DNA of 64,000 nt from JACVRW01 sp963820315. Its GTDB lineage: Bacteria > Actinomycetota > Thermoleophilia > Solirubrobacterales > Thermoleophilaceae. The position numbers and the translations under genes are program-made. The notes under the pieces were generated by a model. It made no database searches and was not told the origin of the DNA. It worked only from the letters and a program-made list of their open reading frames with translations. Of this stretch, positions 8,093-16,324 are shown piece after piece (position 1 is the first letter of the stretch; every line of letters starts with the position of its first letter). The stretch lies in assembly GCA_963820315.1 (NCBI GenBank), contig CAWFZK010000019.1, positions 1 through 64,000 of the forward strand, in the 5' to 3' direction.

Positions 8093-8710
8093 GTGAAGTA
8101 CGTCCTTTTCGTCTGCACCCACAACGCCGGCCGCTCGCAGATGGCGCAGGCGCTCTTTGAACGTCACGCGCCGGAGGACATCCGCGCCGAGTCAGCCGGC
8201 CAGCAGCCGGCAGACCGGGTCTGGCCCGAGGTCGTCGAGGCGATGCGCGAGATCGACATCGACCTGTCCGGCCGGCGACCCAAGAAGCTGACCGTGGAGA
8301 TGCAGCTGCACGCCGACTGGGCGATCACGCTCGCCTGCGGCGCGCAATGCCCCTACGTCCCCACGATCGTCGAGGACTGGGACATCCCCGACCCGGCCGG
8401 CAAGGCGATCGAGGAGGTCAGGACGATCCGCGACGCCGTCGAGGCCCGCGTCAAGGACCTGATCGAGCAGCGCCTAGACGCGATCCGCGCGGACCGCACC
8501 GCTCACCAGATCCGGCTGGCGCGGCTCCTGCCTGACCTCGCCCGCGAGTTCGAAGGCGTCCGCTCAGAGGGCGAGATCCGCGCCTGCGCGGACGCGATCC
8601 TGGCCGACTACGACGAGGTGCCGGTGCGCTCGTTCGTGATGACGATCGCCCACAGACGCACACGCCAGTGCCTCGCAGCCGAAAGCTGCGACGCGCTCAC
8701 CACCGCTTAG
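8093..8710 (+). CDS. arsC: Arsenate reductase ArsC fused to a C-terminal helical domain
   Basis: 205 residues, GTG start after the AAGGGGG purine run. The N-terminal domain is the low-molecular-weight phosphatase-type arsenate reductase (P-loop VCTHNAGRS, a C8-x5-R14 signature; later Cys in LACGAQCP). It reduces As(V) to As(III). Residues from about 140 on form a separate small helical domain (FEGVRSEGEIRACADAILADY) like the three-helix dimerisation domain found with actinobacterial ArsC. The longer-than-usual length reflects this fusion. Followed 3 nt later by the metallophosphoesterase gene. Confidence 0.9.
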   Translation: MKYVLFVCTHNAGRSQMAQALFERHAPEDIRAESAGQQPADRVWPEVVEAMREIDIDLSGRRPKKLTVEMQLHADWAITLACGAQCPYVPTIVEDWDIPDPAGKAIEEVRTIRDAVEARVKDLIEQRLDAIRADRTAHQIRLARLLPDLAREFEGVRSEGEIRACADAILADYDEVPVRSFVMTIAHRRTRQCLAAESCDALTTA

Positions 8711-8713
8711 CCG

Positions 8714-9448
8714 GTGACGCCCACGAGCGCCGACAGCGTGGCCGTCATCACCGACATCCACGCGAACCTGCCCGCCCTTGAGGCCACGCTCGAACGCATC
8801 GAGCAACTCGGCATCGAGCGCATCTACTGCGGCGGCGATCTGGTCGGCTACGGCCCCCACCCAAACGAGGTCTGCGCGCTGATCGAGGAGCGCGGTATCC
8901 CGACGATCTACGGCAACTACGACTACGCGATCGGCCGGGACCTCGACGACTGCGGCTGCGCCTACCCCACCCAGCACGAACGCGACCTCGGCCAGCAGTC
9001 GGTTGATTGGACGCTCGCGCATACCAACCAGCACGCCAAGGACTTCATGCGCGCCCTTCCCTTCGACCTCCACCTCGAGGTCGGCGCCAACACGGTCCAT
9101 CTGGTGCATGGCTCGCCGCGCAAGGTGAACGAGTACCTCTTCGAGGACAAGCCCGCCTCTCTGTATGAGCGGCTAGCCCGAGCCGAGGAGACCGACACGC
9201 TCGTCTTCGGGCACACCCACAAGCCCTGGGTTCGCGAGTACGGCGGCGTGCTGTTCGTGAATTGCGGCTCCGTCGGCAAGCCCAAGGACGGCGACCCGCG
9301 CGCCTCCTTCGCACTCCTCAGTCCCGGCAACCGTCACCCCCAGGTGACGATCGAGCGCGTCCAGTACGACGCCGAAGCCGTCGCTCGTGAGGTTGCCGCC
9401 GCCGGCCTCCCGGAGGAGTACGCCGACAAGCTCGTCCTCGCTGCCTAG
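8714..9448 (+). CDS. Calcineurin-like metallophosphoesterase in the ars cluster
   Basis: 244 residues (GTG start, 3 nt after arsC). All metal motifs are present: DIHAN, GGDLVGYGPHP, GNYD, HGSP and FGHTHKP. This matches the YfcE/DIM-type phosphodiesterase fold in the calcineurin superfamily. Co-transcription with arsC suggests a role in the arsenic response, but the substrate is unknown. Confidence 0.85.
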   Translation: MTPTSADSVAVITDIHANLPALEATLERIEQLGIERIYCGGDLVGYGPHPNEVCALIEERGIPTIYGNYDYAIGRDLDDCGCAYPTQHERDLGQQSVDWTLAHTNQHAKDFMRALPFDLHLEVGANTVHLVHGSPRKVNEYLFEDKPASLYERLARAEETDTLVFGHTHKPWVREYGGVLFVNCGSVGKPKDGDPRASFALLSPGNRHPQVTIERVQYDAEAVAREVAAAGLPEEYADKLVLAA

Positions 9449-9495
9449 TACAACCGCACCGCATGAGCAACGGCCTGCAGCTCAAGGACCCTAGG

Positions 9496-9580
9496 TGCGG
9501 GCGGAGGGAATCGAACCCCCACGCTCTTTCGAGCACCAGGACCTAAACCTGGCCTGTCTACCTGGTTCCAGCACGCCCGC
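9496..9580 (-). tRNA. tRNA-Leu (TAG)
   Basis: Class II tRNA with a long variable arm (TGCTCGAAAGAGCG). Acceptor GCGGGCG/CGCCCGC with discriminator A, and anticodon stem CCAGG/CCTGG with loop TTTAGGT, giving anticodon TAG. The T-arm GGGGG-TTCGATT-CCCTC is acceptable. No CCA encoded. Confidence 0.95.
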
Positions 9581-9657
9581 GCGAGCGCCCGATTCTAGAC
9601 CCGCGTACACCGGCTCGATTGGCGCAATCCGGCCGCTCACGGGTTAGGGTGTCGTCG

Positions 9658-10125
9658 ATGGCCGACACGGTTGTCGTTCGTCCCAACCGGGACAAGGCCG
9701 AATCCAAGGCCACCAGGGCGATCGTCGTGCTGCTGCTGGTGGTCAGCGCGCTCCTGATCTTCGTGGTCACGGCGGGCGGCTGGTCCGAGCTGCAGGGCGC
9801 GCAGATCATCTCGATCGGCTACATCGTCGTCTATCTCGTGATGGCGTTCTACGTCGCGCGCTGGAACCGCGGCGTGCTGCCGGTGGCCGCCGCGCTCGCG
9901 ATCCTGTTCGCGGTCGTCGCCGCCGTCGCGGCGCCCGCTTGGTTCGAGCGTGACAAGGCCGGGTTCGACGATCCGGGGCTCGACCCGTCGATGCTCGGCT
10001 TGTTGACGGCGATCATCGTGCCGGTGCAGCTGCTCCTGATCGCCTTCGCGATGCGGGGCTTTCAGCAGCAGTGGAACGTCGAGGTCGAGGTGGCGCCGGA
10101 CGACCCCGCGCCCCAGACGGCCTGA
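9658..10125 (+). CDS. Conserved membrane protein, four helices, unknown function
   Basis: 155 residues from ATG 9658. A short charged N-terminus is followed by four hydrophobic helices (AIVVLLLVVSALLIFVV; a second around the Ile/Tyr-rich stretch; a third Ala/Val-rich; a fourth near the end) and an acidic C-terminal tail (EVEVAPDD). I recognise no functional motif. It sits between two tRNA-Leu genes and is probably transcribed alone. Confidence 0.65.
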   Translation: MADTVVVRPNRDKAESKATRAIVVLLLVVSALLIFVVTAGGWSELQGAQIISIGYIVVYLVMAFYVARWNRGVLPVAAALAILFAVVAAVAAPAWFERDKAGFDDPGLDPSMLGLLTAIIVPVQLLLIAFAMRGFQQQWNVEVEVAPDDPAPQTA

Positions 10126-10154
10126 CGGCGACGCACCTATCCTTCGCAGCGCAA

Positions 10155-10238
10155 GCGGCGGTGCTGGAATTGGCATACAGGGCGGTCTCAAAAACCGCTG
10201 CCCGAAAGGGCGTGTGGGTTCGAGTCCCACCCGCCGTA
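10155..10238 (+). tRNA. tRNA-Leu (CAA)
   Basis: Class II tRNA. Acceptor GCGGCGG/CCGCCGT (one G-T pair) with discriminator A. Anticodon stem GCGGT/ACCGC with loop CTCAAAA, giving anticodon CAA. Variable arm TGCCCGAAAGGGCGT and a perfect T-arm (GTGGG-TTCGAGT-CCCAC). The next coding sequence appears to begin at the base after the discriminator. Confidence 0.95.
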
Positions 10239-11096
10239 TTGAACTCGTCAGGCGAGCACATCCTTCACGCCAACGGCGTCGACCTCTGTGTGGAGACATA
10301 CGGTGACGCCGCCGATCCGGCGATCCTGCTCATCCACGGGGGTGGCAGCTCGCTGCTCTCGTGGGACGAGGCCCTCTGCAGCCGGCTCGCCGACGGCGGG
10401 CGGCTCGTGATCCGCTACGACCTGCGCGACGCCGGCCGCTCGGTCACGTACGAGCCGGGCAGCGCCCGCTACGGGATCGAGGGCCTGGTGGCGGATGCTG
10501 TGGGACTGCTCGACGCGCTCGGGGTCGAGCGCGCGCACGTGGTCGGCATGTCGGCTGGAGGCGCCATCGGCCAGCTGCTCGCGCTCGACCACGACGAGCG
10601 GGTCGCGACGCTCACCCTGGCGTCCTCGACGCCCGGCGGCCCCGGCCATCCCAGCCCAGACCTGCCGGACCCGGCGCCGGGGCTGTTCGCGAACGAGGCC
10701 GCCGCGCCCGACTGGTCCGACCGCGAGGCGGTGATCGACTATCTCGTCGAGGCCGAGCGGCCGTTCGCGGCGCGCTCACGGCCCTTCGACGAGGCCGCCG
10801 TGCGCGAGTTGATGAGCCGCGTCGTCGATCGGAGCACCAACCTCGAGTGGGGGCTTGCCAACAGCTTCGCCCAGGCGGCCGGCGAGCCGTGGAGGGAACG
10901 GCTGGGAGAGATCACCGTGCCCACGCTCGTCATCCACGGGAACGAAGACCCGATGTTCCCGTACGGTCACGCGCTCGCGCTGGCGGGGGAGATCCCGGGC
11001 GCCGAGCTGCTGCCGATGGATGCGACGGGACACGAGTACTTCCCGCCTCACACCTGGGATGTCGTCGTCCCGGCGATCCTCCGTCACACCGGCTGA
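10239..11096 (+). CDS. Alpha/beta hydrolase (esterase/haloperoxidase-like)
   Basis: 285 residues. Oxyanion HGGGSS motif, nucleophile elbow GMSAGG, acid NEDPMFP and catalytic His in TGHEYF: a complete alpha/beta hydrolase triad. The frame is open further upstream, but those codons lie in the tRNA. TTG at 10239, directly after the tRNA, is the first start that leaves the tRNA intact and still keeps the first beta strand (HANGVDLCVET). Substrate unknown. It may be expressed by read-through from the tRNA promoter. Confidence 0.8.
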   Translation: MNSSGEHILHANGVDLCVETYGDAADPAILLIHGGGSSLLSWDEALCSRLADGGRLVIRYDLRDAGRSVTYEPGSARYGIEGLVADAVGLLDALGVERAHVVGMSAGGAIGQLLALDHDERVATLTLASSTPGGPGHPSPDLPDPAPGLFANEAAAPDWSDREAVIDYLVEAERPFAARSRPFDEAAVRELMSRVVDRSTNLEWGLANSFAQAAGEPWRERLGEITVPTLVIHGNEDPMFPYGHALALAGEIPGAELLPMDATGHEYFPPHTWDVVVPAILRHTG

Positions 11097-11422
11097 CTAG
11101 CCGCAGCCCGCCGCAGCGCACGCGCCTGGGTTGCGTCGACCCAGATCTCCCAGCGCCCCGAGCTCGACTCGCGCGAGCCCAGGAAGTGGTAGGGCCGGCG
11201 CCCCGCGAACTCGGTCTGGCGCAGGTGGAAGACGCCGCCGAGGATGGAGGCGATCCGCCGCCGCGGCCAGCTCAGCGAGCTCTCGATGTCCGGGAACGTG
11301 CGCGGCCGGTCCGGGGTCCGCGCCAGCTCGTCGAGCAGCGCCGCCATGAGCTCGCTGCAGCGATCGCGGAAGCGCTCGACCTCCTCGGCGTCGGTCATCA
11401 CGTTCTGCGGCGCGTGCTCCAT
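11084..11422 (-). CDS. Small hypothetical protein with a winged-helix-like pattern
   Basis: 112 residues from ATG 11422 (MEHAPQNV). A helical N-terminal half (DAEEVERFRDRCSELMAALL) is followed by a segment with alternating helix and strand character (RRIASILGGVFHL, PYHFLGSRES) and a Trp-containing end. No family is recognised with confidence. Its 3' end overlaps the hydrolase by 13 nt, tail to tail. Confidence 0.55.
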   Translation of the reverse strand: MEHAPQNVMTDAEEVERFRDRCSELMAALLDELARTPDRPRTFPDIESSLSWPRRRIASILGGVFHLRQTEFAGRRPYHFLGSRESSSGRWEIWVDATQARALRRAAASQPV

Positions 11423-11448
11423 CCCGGCGATTATCCTCGCGCCGAGCG

Positions 11449-12591
11449 ATGACGATCGACACGTTCGCCGAGGCCGAGGCGCTCGTCGACAGCTTCGGCG
11501 CACGGGCGCCCGGCGCCGACAGCGAGCGGCGCGCCGCCCGCCATCTGGCCGGCCGCCTGCGGGCACTCGGGCGGGACGCGGAGCTCGAGTCGTTCAACGC
11601 CTGGCCCGCCTGGCAACTCGCGTACGCGGTCCACGCCGCGCTCGCGATCGTGGGCAGCGCACTGTCCGTCGAGCTCCCCGTGGTCGGCGCCACGCTCGTG
11701 CTCTTGGCCGTGCTCCTGACGCTGCTCGATGTGAGCGGCACGCTTGTCACCACGCGCCGGCTGCTCGGGCGCCGCGCCTCGCAGAACGTGATCTCGTGGG
11801 GTGACCGGCGCGCGCCCGGCTCGCTGCTGGTCGTCGCCCACGTCGACAGCGGCCGCGGCGGCCTCGTCCGCCGCGACGGCTGGCGCCGGCGGCTGACGGC
11901 TGTCGGCCCGTTCACGCCCTTCTTCGGATCGCTCGTGCTCGTGCTGATCTGCTGCCTGGTCCGGCTCGCCGGCGTCGAGGAGACGTGGCTGACGGTCGTC
12001 CAGTTCGTCCCGACGGTCGCGCTGATCCTGGCGTTCCCGCTGCTGCTCGACATGGCGATGTCGCCGGTCCAGCAGGGTGAGAACGACAACGCGTCTGGAG
12101 TCGCGCTCGCCCTGCGGCTCGCGGAGCGCGCCGATCCCGAGCTGTTCGGGGTCCACGTGCTGCTGACGGGCTCGCAGAAGGCGCTCGCCCAGGGCATGCG
12201 CTCGTTCGTCCGCGCGCACCGCGACCAGCTCGATCGCGAGCGCACCGTCGTCCTGAACCTCGACGAGGTCGGCGACGGCTCGCCGCGCTACACCCGTCGC
12301 GAGGGCGCTCTCCCCTCGCTTCGCTCTCACCCGCAGCTCGTGCGGCTGTGCGCCGAGAGCGGCAAGGCGCGCCCCCTGTCGAACAGGGTGCCGAGCGACG
12401 GCTATGCGGCGCGCTCGGCCGGCGTCGCGGCGATCACGATCAGCTGTCGCGACGAGCACGGCTCGGCCTCGCGCAGGCTCGACGAGGACGCCCTGAGCGC
12501 GGCGGAGGCCTTCTGCCTCGACCTGATCGCGCGCGTCGACGCGGAGGTCGGCCCGGCGCTCGTGGGCCTGGAGACGCTCAGCGAGCGCTGA
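11449..12591 (+). CDS. M28-like membrane metallopeptidase homologue, catalytic Glu pair replaced
   Basis: 380 residues. The peptidase M28 frame is visible: AHVDSG (first zinc His/Asp), ENDNASG (bridging Asp) and LNLDEVG. Two groups of hydrophobic helices are inserted near residues 55-100 and 160-205, so the protein is membrane bound. Where M28 enzymes carry a Gly-Ala-Glu-Glu catalytic/metal motif this one reads TGSQKALAQGM, so it may be inactive or use another mechanism. Known relatives are aminopeptidases acting outside the membrane. Starts 26 nt from the divergent small gene. Confidence 0.7.
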   Translation: MTIDTFAEAEALVDSFGARAPGADSERRAARHLAGRLRALGRDAELESFNAWPAWQLAYAVHAALAIVGSALSVELPVVGATLVLLAVLLTLLDVSGTLVTTRRLLGRRASQNVISWGDRRAPGSLLVVAHVDSGRGGLVRRDGWRRRLTAVGPFTPFFGSLVLVLICCLVRLAGVEETWLTVVQFVPTVALILAFPLLLDMAMSPVQQGENDNASGVALALRLAERADPELFGVHVLLTGSQKALAQGMRSFVRAHRDQLDRERTVVLNLDEVGDGSPRYTRREGALPSLRSHPQLVRLCAESGKARPLSNRVPSDGYAARSAGVAAITISCRDEHGSASRRLDEDALSAAEAFCLDLIARVDAEVGPALVGLETLSER

Positions 12592-14434
12592 TCTGGGCCG
12601 CCCGCTCGGCGAACCAGTCGAGCGCCGCCGGGTTGGCAAGCGAGTCGCGGCTCGCCGCGCCGGCGGGGTCGGCCCCGAGCAGGATCTTCTTGACCGGGAC
12701 CTCGAGCTTCTTGTTCGAGAGCGTGCGCGGCACCTCGGCGATCACTTCGATCGAGTCCGGCACGTGCCTGGGCGAGCAGTACTCGCGCACGCGCCGGCCG
12801 ATCGCCGCGCGCAGCCCGTCGTCGAGCTCGACGCCCTCGCGCAGCACGACGAACAGGAGCATCCGCTCGTCGACGTCCACGACCAGCGAGTCGAGCACCT
12901 CGGGCGTCCCCTCGACGGCGCTGTAGATCTCGCTCGTCCCCATGCGGACGCCACCGCGGTTGATGGTCGAGTCCGAGCGGCCGTAGATGACGGCGCCGCC
13001 ACGGCTCGTGATCTTGATCCAGTCGCCGTGCCGCCAGATGCCCGGGAACATCTCGAAGTAGCTCTGGCGGTAGCGCTCACCGTCCGGGTCGTTCCAGAGG
13101 TAGAGGGGCATCGAGGGCATCGGCCGGGTGATCACGAGCTCACCGACCTGGTCGACGAGCGGCTCGCCGTCCTCACTCCAGGCCTCGACCGAGGCTCCCA
13201 GGCAGCGGGCCTGGAGCTCGCCGGCATAGACGGGCAGGCAGGGCACGCCGCCCACGAAGGCGGTGCAGAGGTCGGTGCCGCCGCTCGTCGAGAACAGCCA
13301 GACGTCCGGGAAGTGCCGGTAGACCCACTCGAAGCCCTCGACCGGCAGCGGCGAGCCGGTCGACCCGACCGCGCGCAGCCCGGCCGGCCTGGCCGGCTCG
13401 ATGCCCGCCTTCATGCAGGCCGTGATGAAGCCCGCGCTGGTTCCGAAGCTCGTGACCTCGGCCTCGGCGGCGAGCTTCCAGAGCGCCTCCGGGTCGGGCT
13501 GGCCGTCGTAGAGCACGATCGCGGCCCCCGAGAGCAGGCCGCCGACGAGGAAGTTCCACATCATCCAGCCGGTCGTCGTGAACCAGAAGAAGCGGTCGCG
13601 CTCGGAGAGGTCTGAGTGCAGGTTCGCCTTCTTCAGGTGCTCGAGCAGGATGCCGCCCTGGCCCTGCACGATCGCCTTGGGCAGGCCCGTGGTGCCCGAC
13701 GAGTAGAGCACCCACAGCGGGTGGTCGAAGGGCAGCTGCTCGAACTGAAGCTCGGCCGGCTCGGAGAGGAGCTCTTCCCAGCCGGACGGGACGAGCACGG
13801 TGTGCTCGAGCGACGGGATCGCCGCCTCGATCTCGCGCACGCGCTCGCGGCGGTCGAAGTCCTTGCCGCCGTAGCGGTAGCCCTCGGTCGCCAGCAGCAC
13901 GCGCGGCTCGATCTGCTTGAAGCGGTCGACGACGGTGGGCACGCCGAACTCCGGCGCACAGCTCGACCAGACGGCGCCGATGCTCGCGCACGCGAGGAAC
14001 GCCACCACCGTCTCGGGGACGTTCGGCATGTAGGCCGCCACACGGTCGCCGCGCTCGACGCCGAGCCGGCGCAAGCCCGCGGCGCAGCGCGCGGTCTGCT
14101 CGCGGAGCTCGTCCCAGGACAGCTCCGCGAGCGGGCTCGACTCGCTCGCGTGCAGGATTGCCGTCGCGCCCGGGCGCGCGCGCCGGAAGAGCTGCTCGGC
14201 GTAGTTCAGGCGCGTGCCCGGGAACCACACGGCGCCCGGCATGCGGTCGTCCGCGAGCACCCGCTCGGGCGGCGGGCCGACCTCGTAGCGCTCCCAGATC
14301 GAGCCCCAGAAGCCCTCCAGGTCCTCGACCGACCAGCGCCACAGCTCGTGGTAGTCGGAGAAGCCGCGCTCCTCGATGTAGTCCGACAGCTTCGACGAGC
14401 CGCGCGGCTCCCAGAGCAGATCTCCCTCATGCAT
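12578..14434 (-). CDS. aacS: Acetoacetate-CoA ligase (acetoacetyl-CoA synthetase)
   Basis: 618 residues, ANL adenylate-forming superfamily. P-loop-like motif YSSGTTGLPKAI, adenine motif STSGGTDLC, hinge YGRSDSTINRGGVRMGTSE and catalytic Lys near the C-terminus (SNKKLEVPVKK). The N-terminal region (DYHELWRWSVEDLEGFW) and length match acetoacetyl-CoA synthetases better than acetate enzymes. It activates acetoacetate with ATP and CoA, feeding acetoacetyl-CoA to the C4/ethylmalonyl-CoA reactions encoded elsewhere in the window. Followed by an MFS gene on the same strand upstream (13-nt gap). Confidence 0.9.
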   Translation of the reverse strand: MHEGDLLWEPRGSSKLSDYIEERGFSDYHELWRWSVEDLEGFWGSIWERYEVGPPPERVLADDRMPGAVWFPGTRLNYAEQLFRRARPGATAILHASESSPLAELSWDELREQTARCAAGLRRLGVERGDRVAAYMPNVPETVVAFLACASIGAVWSSCAPEFGVPTVVDRFKQIEPRVLLATEGYRYGGKDFDRRERVREIEAAIPSLEHTVLVPSGWEELLSEPAELQFEQLPFDHPLWVLYSSGTTGLPKAIVQGQGGILLEHLKKANLHSDLSERDRFFWFTTTGWMMWNFLVGGLLSGAAIVLYDGQPDPEALWKLAAEAEVTSFGTSAGFITACMKAGIEPARPAGLRAVGSTGSPLPVEGFEWVYRHFPDVWLFSTSGGTDLCTAFVGGVPCLPVYAGELQARCLGASVEAWSEDGEPLVDQVGELVITRPMPSMPLYLWNDPDGERYRQSYFEMFPGIWRHGDWIKITSRGGAVIYGRSDSTINRGGVRMGTSEIYSAVEGTPEVLDSLVVDVDERMLLFVVLREGVELDDGLRAAIGRRVREYCSPRHVPDSIEVIAEVPRTLSNKKLEVPVKKILLGADPAGAASRDSLANPAALDWFAERAAQISAR

Positions 14435-14446
14435 CGGCGATTAACC

Positions 14447-15676
14447 CTAGGGCCTGATGGCAACCGACTGCAGGCGCGCCGTGCGCTCGCGGCCGCGGCG
14501 GCGCTCGTCCTCGACGAGCGGCTCGAGCAGCGCGCGCGCAAGCAGCGGCGTCACCCCCATCACCGCGAAGGCCATCGCCCAGGACACCCCGGACGCGAGC
14601 GCCCCGAGCGCCACCGGCACCCCGGCCGCGACGATGCGCATGACGGTGTTCTGAATGCCCATGGCCTTGCCGGCCTGGCGCCTGCCGGAGATCTCCGCGG
14701 CCGCCGTGAAGGACAGGCCGTTCCAGCTCATCGCGGCGATGCCGCCGGCCATCAGCACCGGCACGGCGATCGCCGCCGGCGCCGGCGACAGCGCCGTGGC
14801 GGCCAGCAGCAGCAGCCCTGCGGCGGTGGCGAGCCGCCGGAAGGGCTCGATGCGCTCGCCGCGCAGGTCGGACCAGCGCCCGGCGGCAACGCGCGCGAGG
14901 GCGGCGCCCAACTGCGTCGTTCCGAGCGCCACCGCGGCCGCGGCGGCTGACCAGCCGCGCTCGTCGTACAGGTAGAGGACGAGCAGCGAGGTCACACCCA
15001 CCTGCCCGATGATCATCAGCGACGAGGCCGCGCTGAGCCGCCAGATGCGTGGGTCGCGGGCGGCGTCGGGCGCAGGCGGGGCGGCCGACTCGACGCGCGG
15101 GCCCTCGCGCAGCCAGATCGCCGCGGCGACGGCGGCCACGAACAGCGCGCCCGCGAGCGCGTACAGGGCGGCGTCGAGGCTCGCGCCGGCTGCGAGCGGC
15201 GGCAGCGAGAAGGACGCCGCGGCGGCGCCCACCGGCACCGCGGTCTGCCTGAGCCCGAGCGCAAGGCCGCGCTCGTCGCGCGGGAACCAGTGAAAGACCG
15301 CGCGGCCGCTGGCGGCGATCCCGGCCGCGCCGAGCGCCCCGGCGAGCGCCATGCCGCCGAGCAGCGCGCCGTACCCGTCCGATGCGGCGACGCCGGCCAC
15401 CACGAGCGAGGCCGCGCCGAGGCCGAAGGCGATCACCGGCCGCTCCCCGACCCGGTCGGCAAGCACGCCCCAGGCGAGCAGCGTCGCGACCGTGCCGAGG
15501 CCGAACGAGCTGAAGACGGCCGTGACCTCGACGAGCGTGAGCCCGAAAGTGCTCTGGATCGCGGGGCCGAGCGCCGGCAGACCACCCTGCACCGCGGACA
15601 GCGCCGCCGTAGCCCCCGCCCCGACCGCAAGTACCACCCAGCGGTAGCGGGCGGGCTTCGGCTGGGCGTCGATCAT
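14447..15676 (-). CDS. MFS transporter
   Basis: 409 residues, 12 predicted helices, with the loop 2-3 pattern GVLADRVGERPVIAFG typical of MFS carriers. It probably forms an operon with acetoacetyl-CoA synthetase (13 nt apart), so an organic acid such as acetoacetate is a reasonable but unproven substrate. Its start at 15676 is ATG. The divergent gap upstream contains the direct repeats listed separately. Confidence 0.8.
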   Translation of the reverse strand: MIDAQPKPARYRWVVLAVGAGATAALSAVQGGLPALGPAIQSTFGLTLVEVTAVFSSFGLGTVATLLAWGVLADRVGERPVIAFGLGAASLVVAGVAASDGYGALLGGMALAGALGAAGIAASGRAVFHWFPRDERGLALGLRQTAVPVGAAAASFSLPPLAAGASLDAALYALAGALFVAAVAAAIWLREGPRVESAAPPAPDAARDPRIWRLSAASSLMIIGQVGVTSLLVLYLYDERGWSAAAAAVALGTTQLGAALARVAAGRWSDLRGERIEPFRRLATAAGLLLLAATALSPAPAAIAVPVLMAGGIAAMSWNGLSFTAAAEISGRRQAGKAMGIQNTVMRIVAAGVPVALGALASGVSWAMAFAVMGVTPLLARALLEPLVEDERRRGRERTARLQSVAIRP

Positions 15677-15721
15677 CGGGAGGCGGTCACCGATTCGAGT
15701 CTACGCGGGCATATGAGAGCT

Positions 15722-15750
15722 CTCTCACGGGTCTCTCATACAGTCCTCAC
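15722..15750 (+). promoter_or_regulatory. Three direct repeats at 11-bp spacing, probable OmpR/PhoP-type site
   Basis: CTCTCAC (15722-15728), CTCTCAT (15733-15739) and TCCTCAC (15744-15750) repeat every 11 bp, one helical turn. This is the usual layout for OmpR/PhoB-family response regulators. They lie upstream of an operon that encodes such a regulator (17730-18389), so autoregulation is likely. They could also affect the divergent MFS gene. Confidence 0.55.
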
Positions 15751-15795
15751 CCGACCGGCGCATCGTCGCGCCGTGGGCCGCGCAGGCGAGGATCA

Positions 15796-15813
15796 CATGA
15801 GAACGGTCTCATG
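15796..15813 (+). promoter_or_regulatory. Perfect inverted repeat over the translation start, with 5-codon upstream ORF
   Basis: CATGAGA-ACGG-TCTCATG forms a 7-bp hairpin spanning the start codon of the next gene. It also contains a mini-ORF: ATG at 15797, 6 nt after GCGAGG, encodes MRTVS and its TGA overlaps the ATG at 15811. A translation-coupling or mRNA-structure control is possible; it may also be part of an operator. Confidence 0.35.
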
Positions 15814-16324
15814 AACGAGCCTCGCCGGCGGGCAGGCTCGGGCCGCACGCTGACCGCCGGTCTGGTCGTCGCGCTCCTTGCCGGCGCGGCGGCTTTGGCC
15901 GCCATGACAGCCCTGCTGACTCCCGAGAAGAGACCCGAGGTGGCGCCGATCGAGATCGGCGCCGCGGACGAGACCGACGCGCCCAAGCGGGCCGAGCGGC
16001 GCGACCGCGCCGAGCGCAGGCGTGCCGAGCGGCGCCGCCGCGCCGAGAGACGGGCACGCGCCGAGCGGCGCGCTCGCCGCCGCGCGGCGCCGCCCGCCGA
16101 GGCGCCGCCCGCGCAACCCCTCCACAGCCGCCCGCGGCGGAGGCGCCCGCCCCGGCCCCCGCCCCCAGCCCGGCGCCGCGCCCGCGGCCGACCCGCCCAC
16201 CGCCTGCGGCCGCGCCGCCACCGCCCCCGAGCCGCGCCAGCCGGCGCCCGCGCCGCCGCCCCCGGAAGACGACGACGACGGCGACGGCGGCGATGACGAT
16301 GGCGACGACGACGGGGACGACTGA
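15811..16324 (+). pseudogene. Membrane-anchored protein with RAERR repeats, Pro-rich linker and Asp/Gly tail; frame disrupted
   Basis: The N-terminus has a single membrane helix (residues about 15-33) and then a short acidic stretch. A repeated charged helix (RAERR units, about 50 residues) is followed by a Pro/Ala-rich linker. In frame 1 the ORF ends at 16296 as poly-Arg. In frame 2 the 3' end reads PAPAPPPPEDDDDGDGG and stops TGA at 16322, overlapping the kinase ATG at 16324 (TGATG). The acidic frame is therefore the probable natural end. Up to two indels in the GC-rich linker are needed. First gene of the two-component operon; function unknown, perhaps an envelope sensor accessory. Confidence 0.5.

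Noticed and set aside
10071..10238. N-terminal extension of the hydrolase through tRNA-Leu(CAA)
   Set aside because: The frame is open, but the codons belong to a complete tRNA and encode nothing like an alpha/beta hydrolase.
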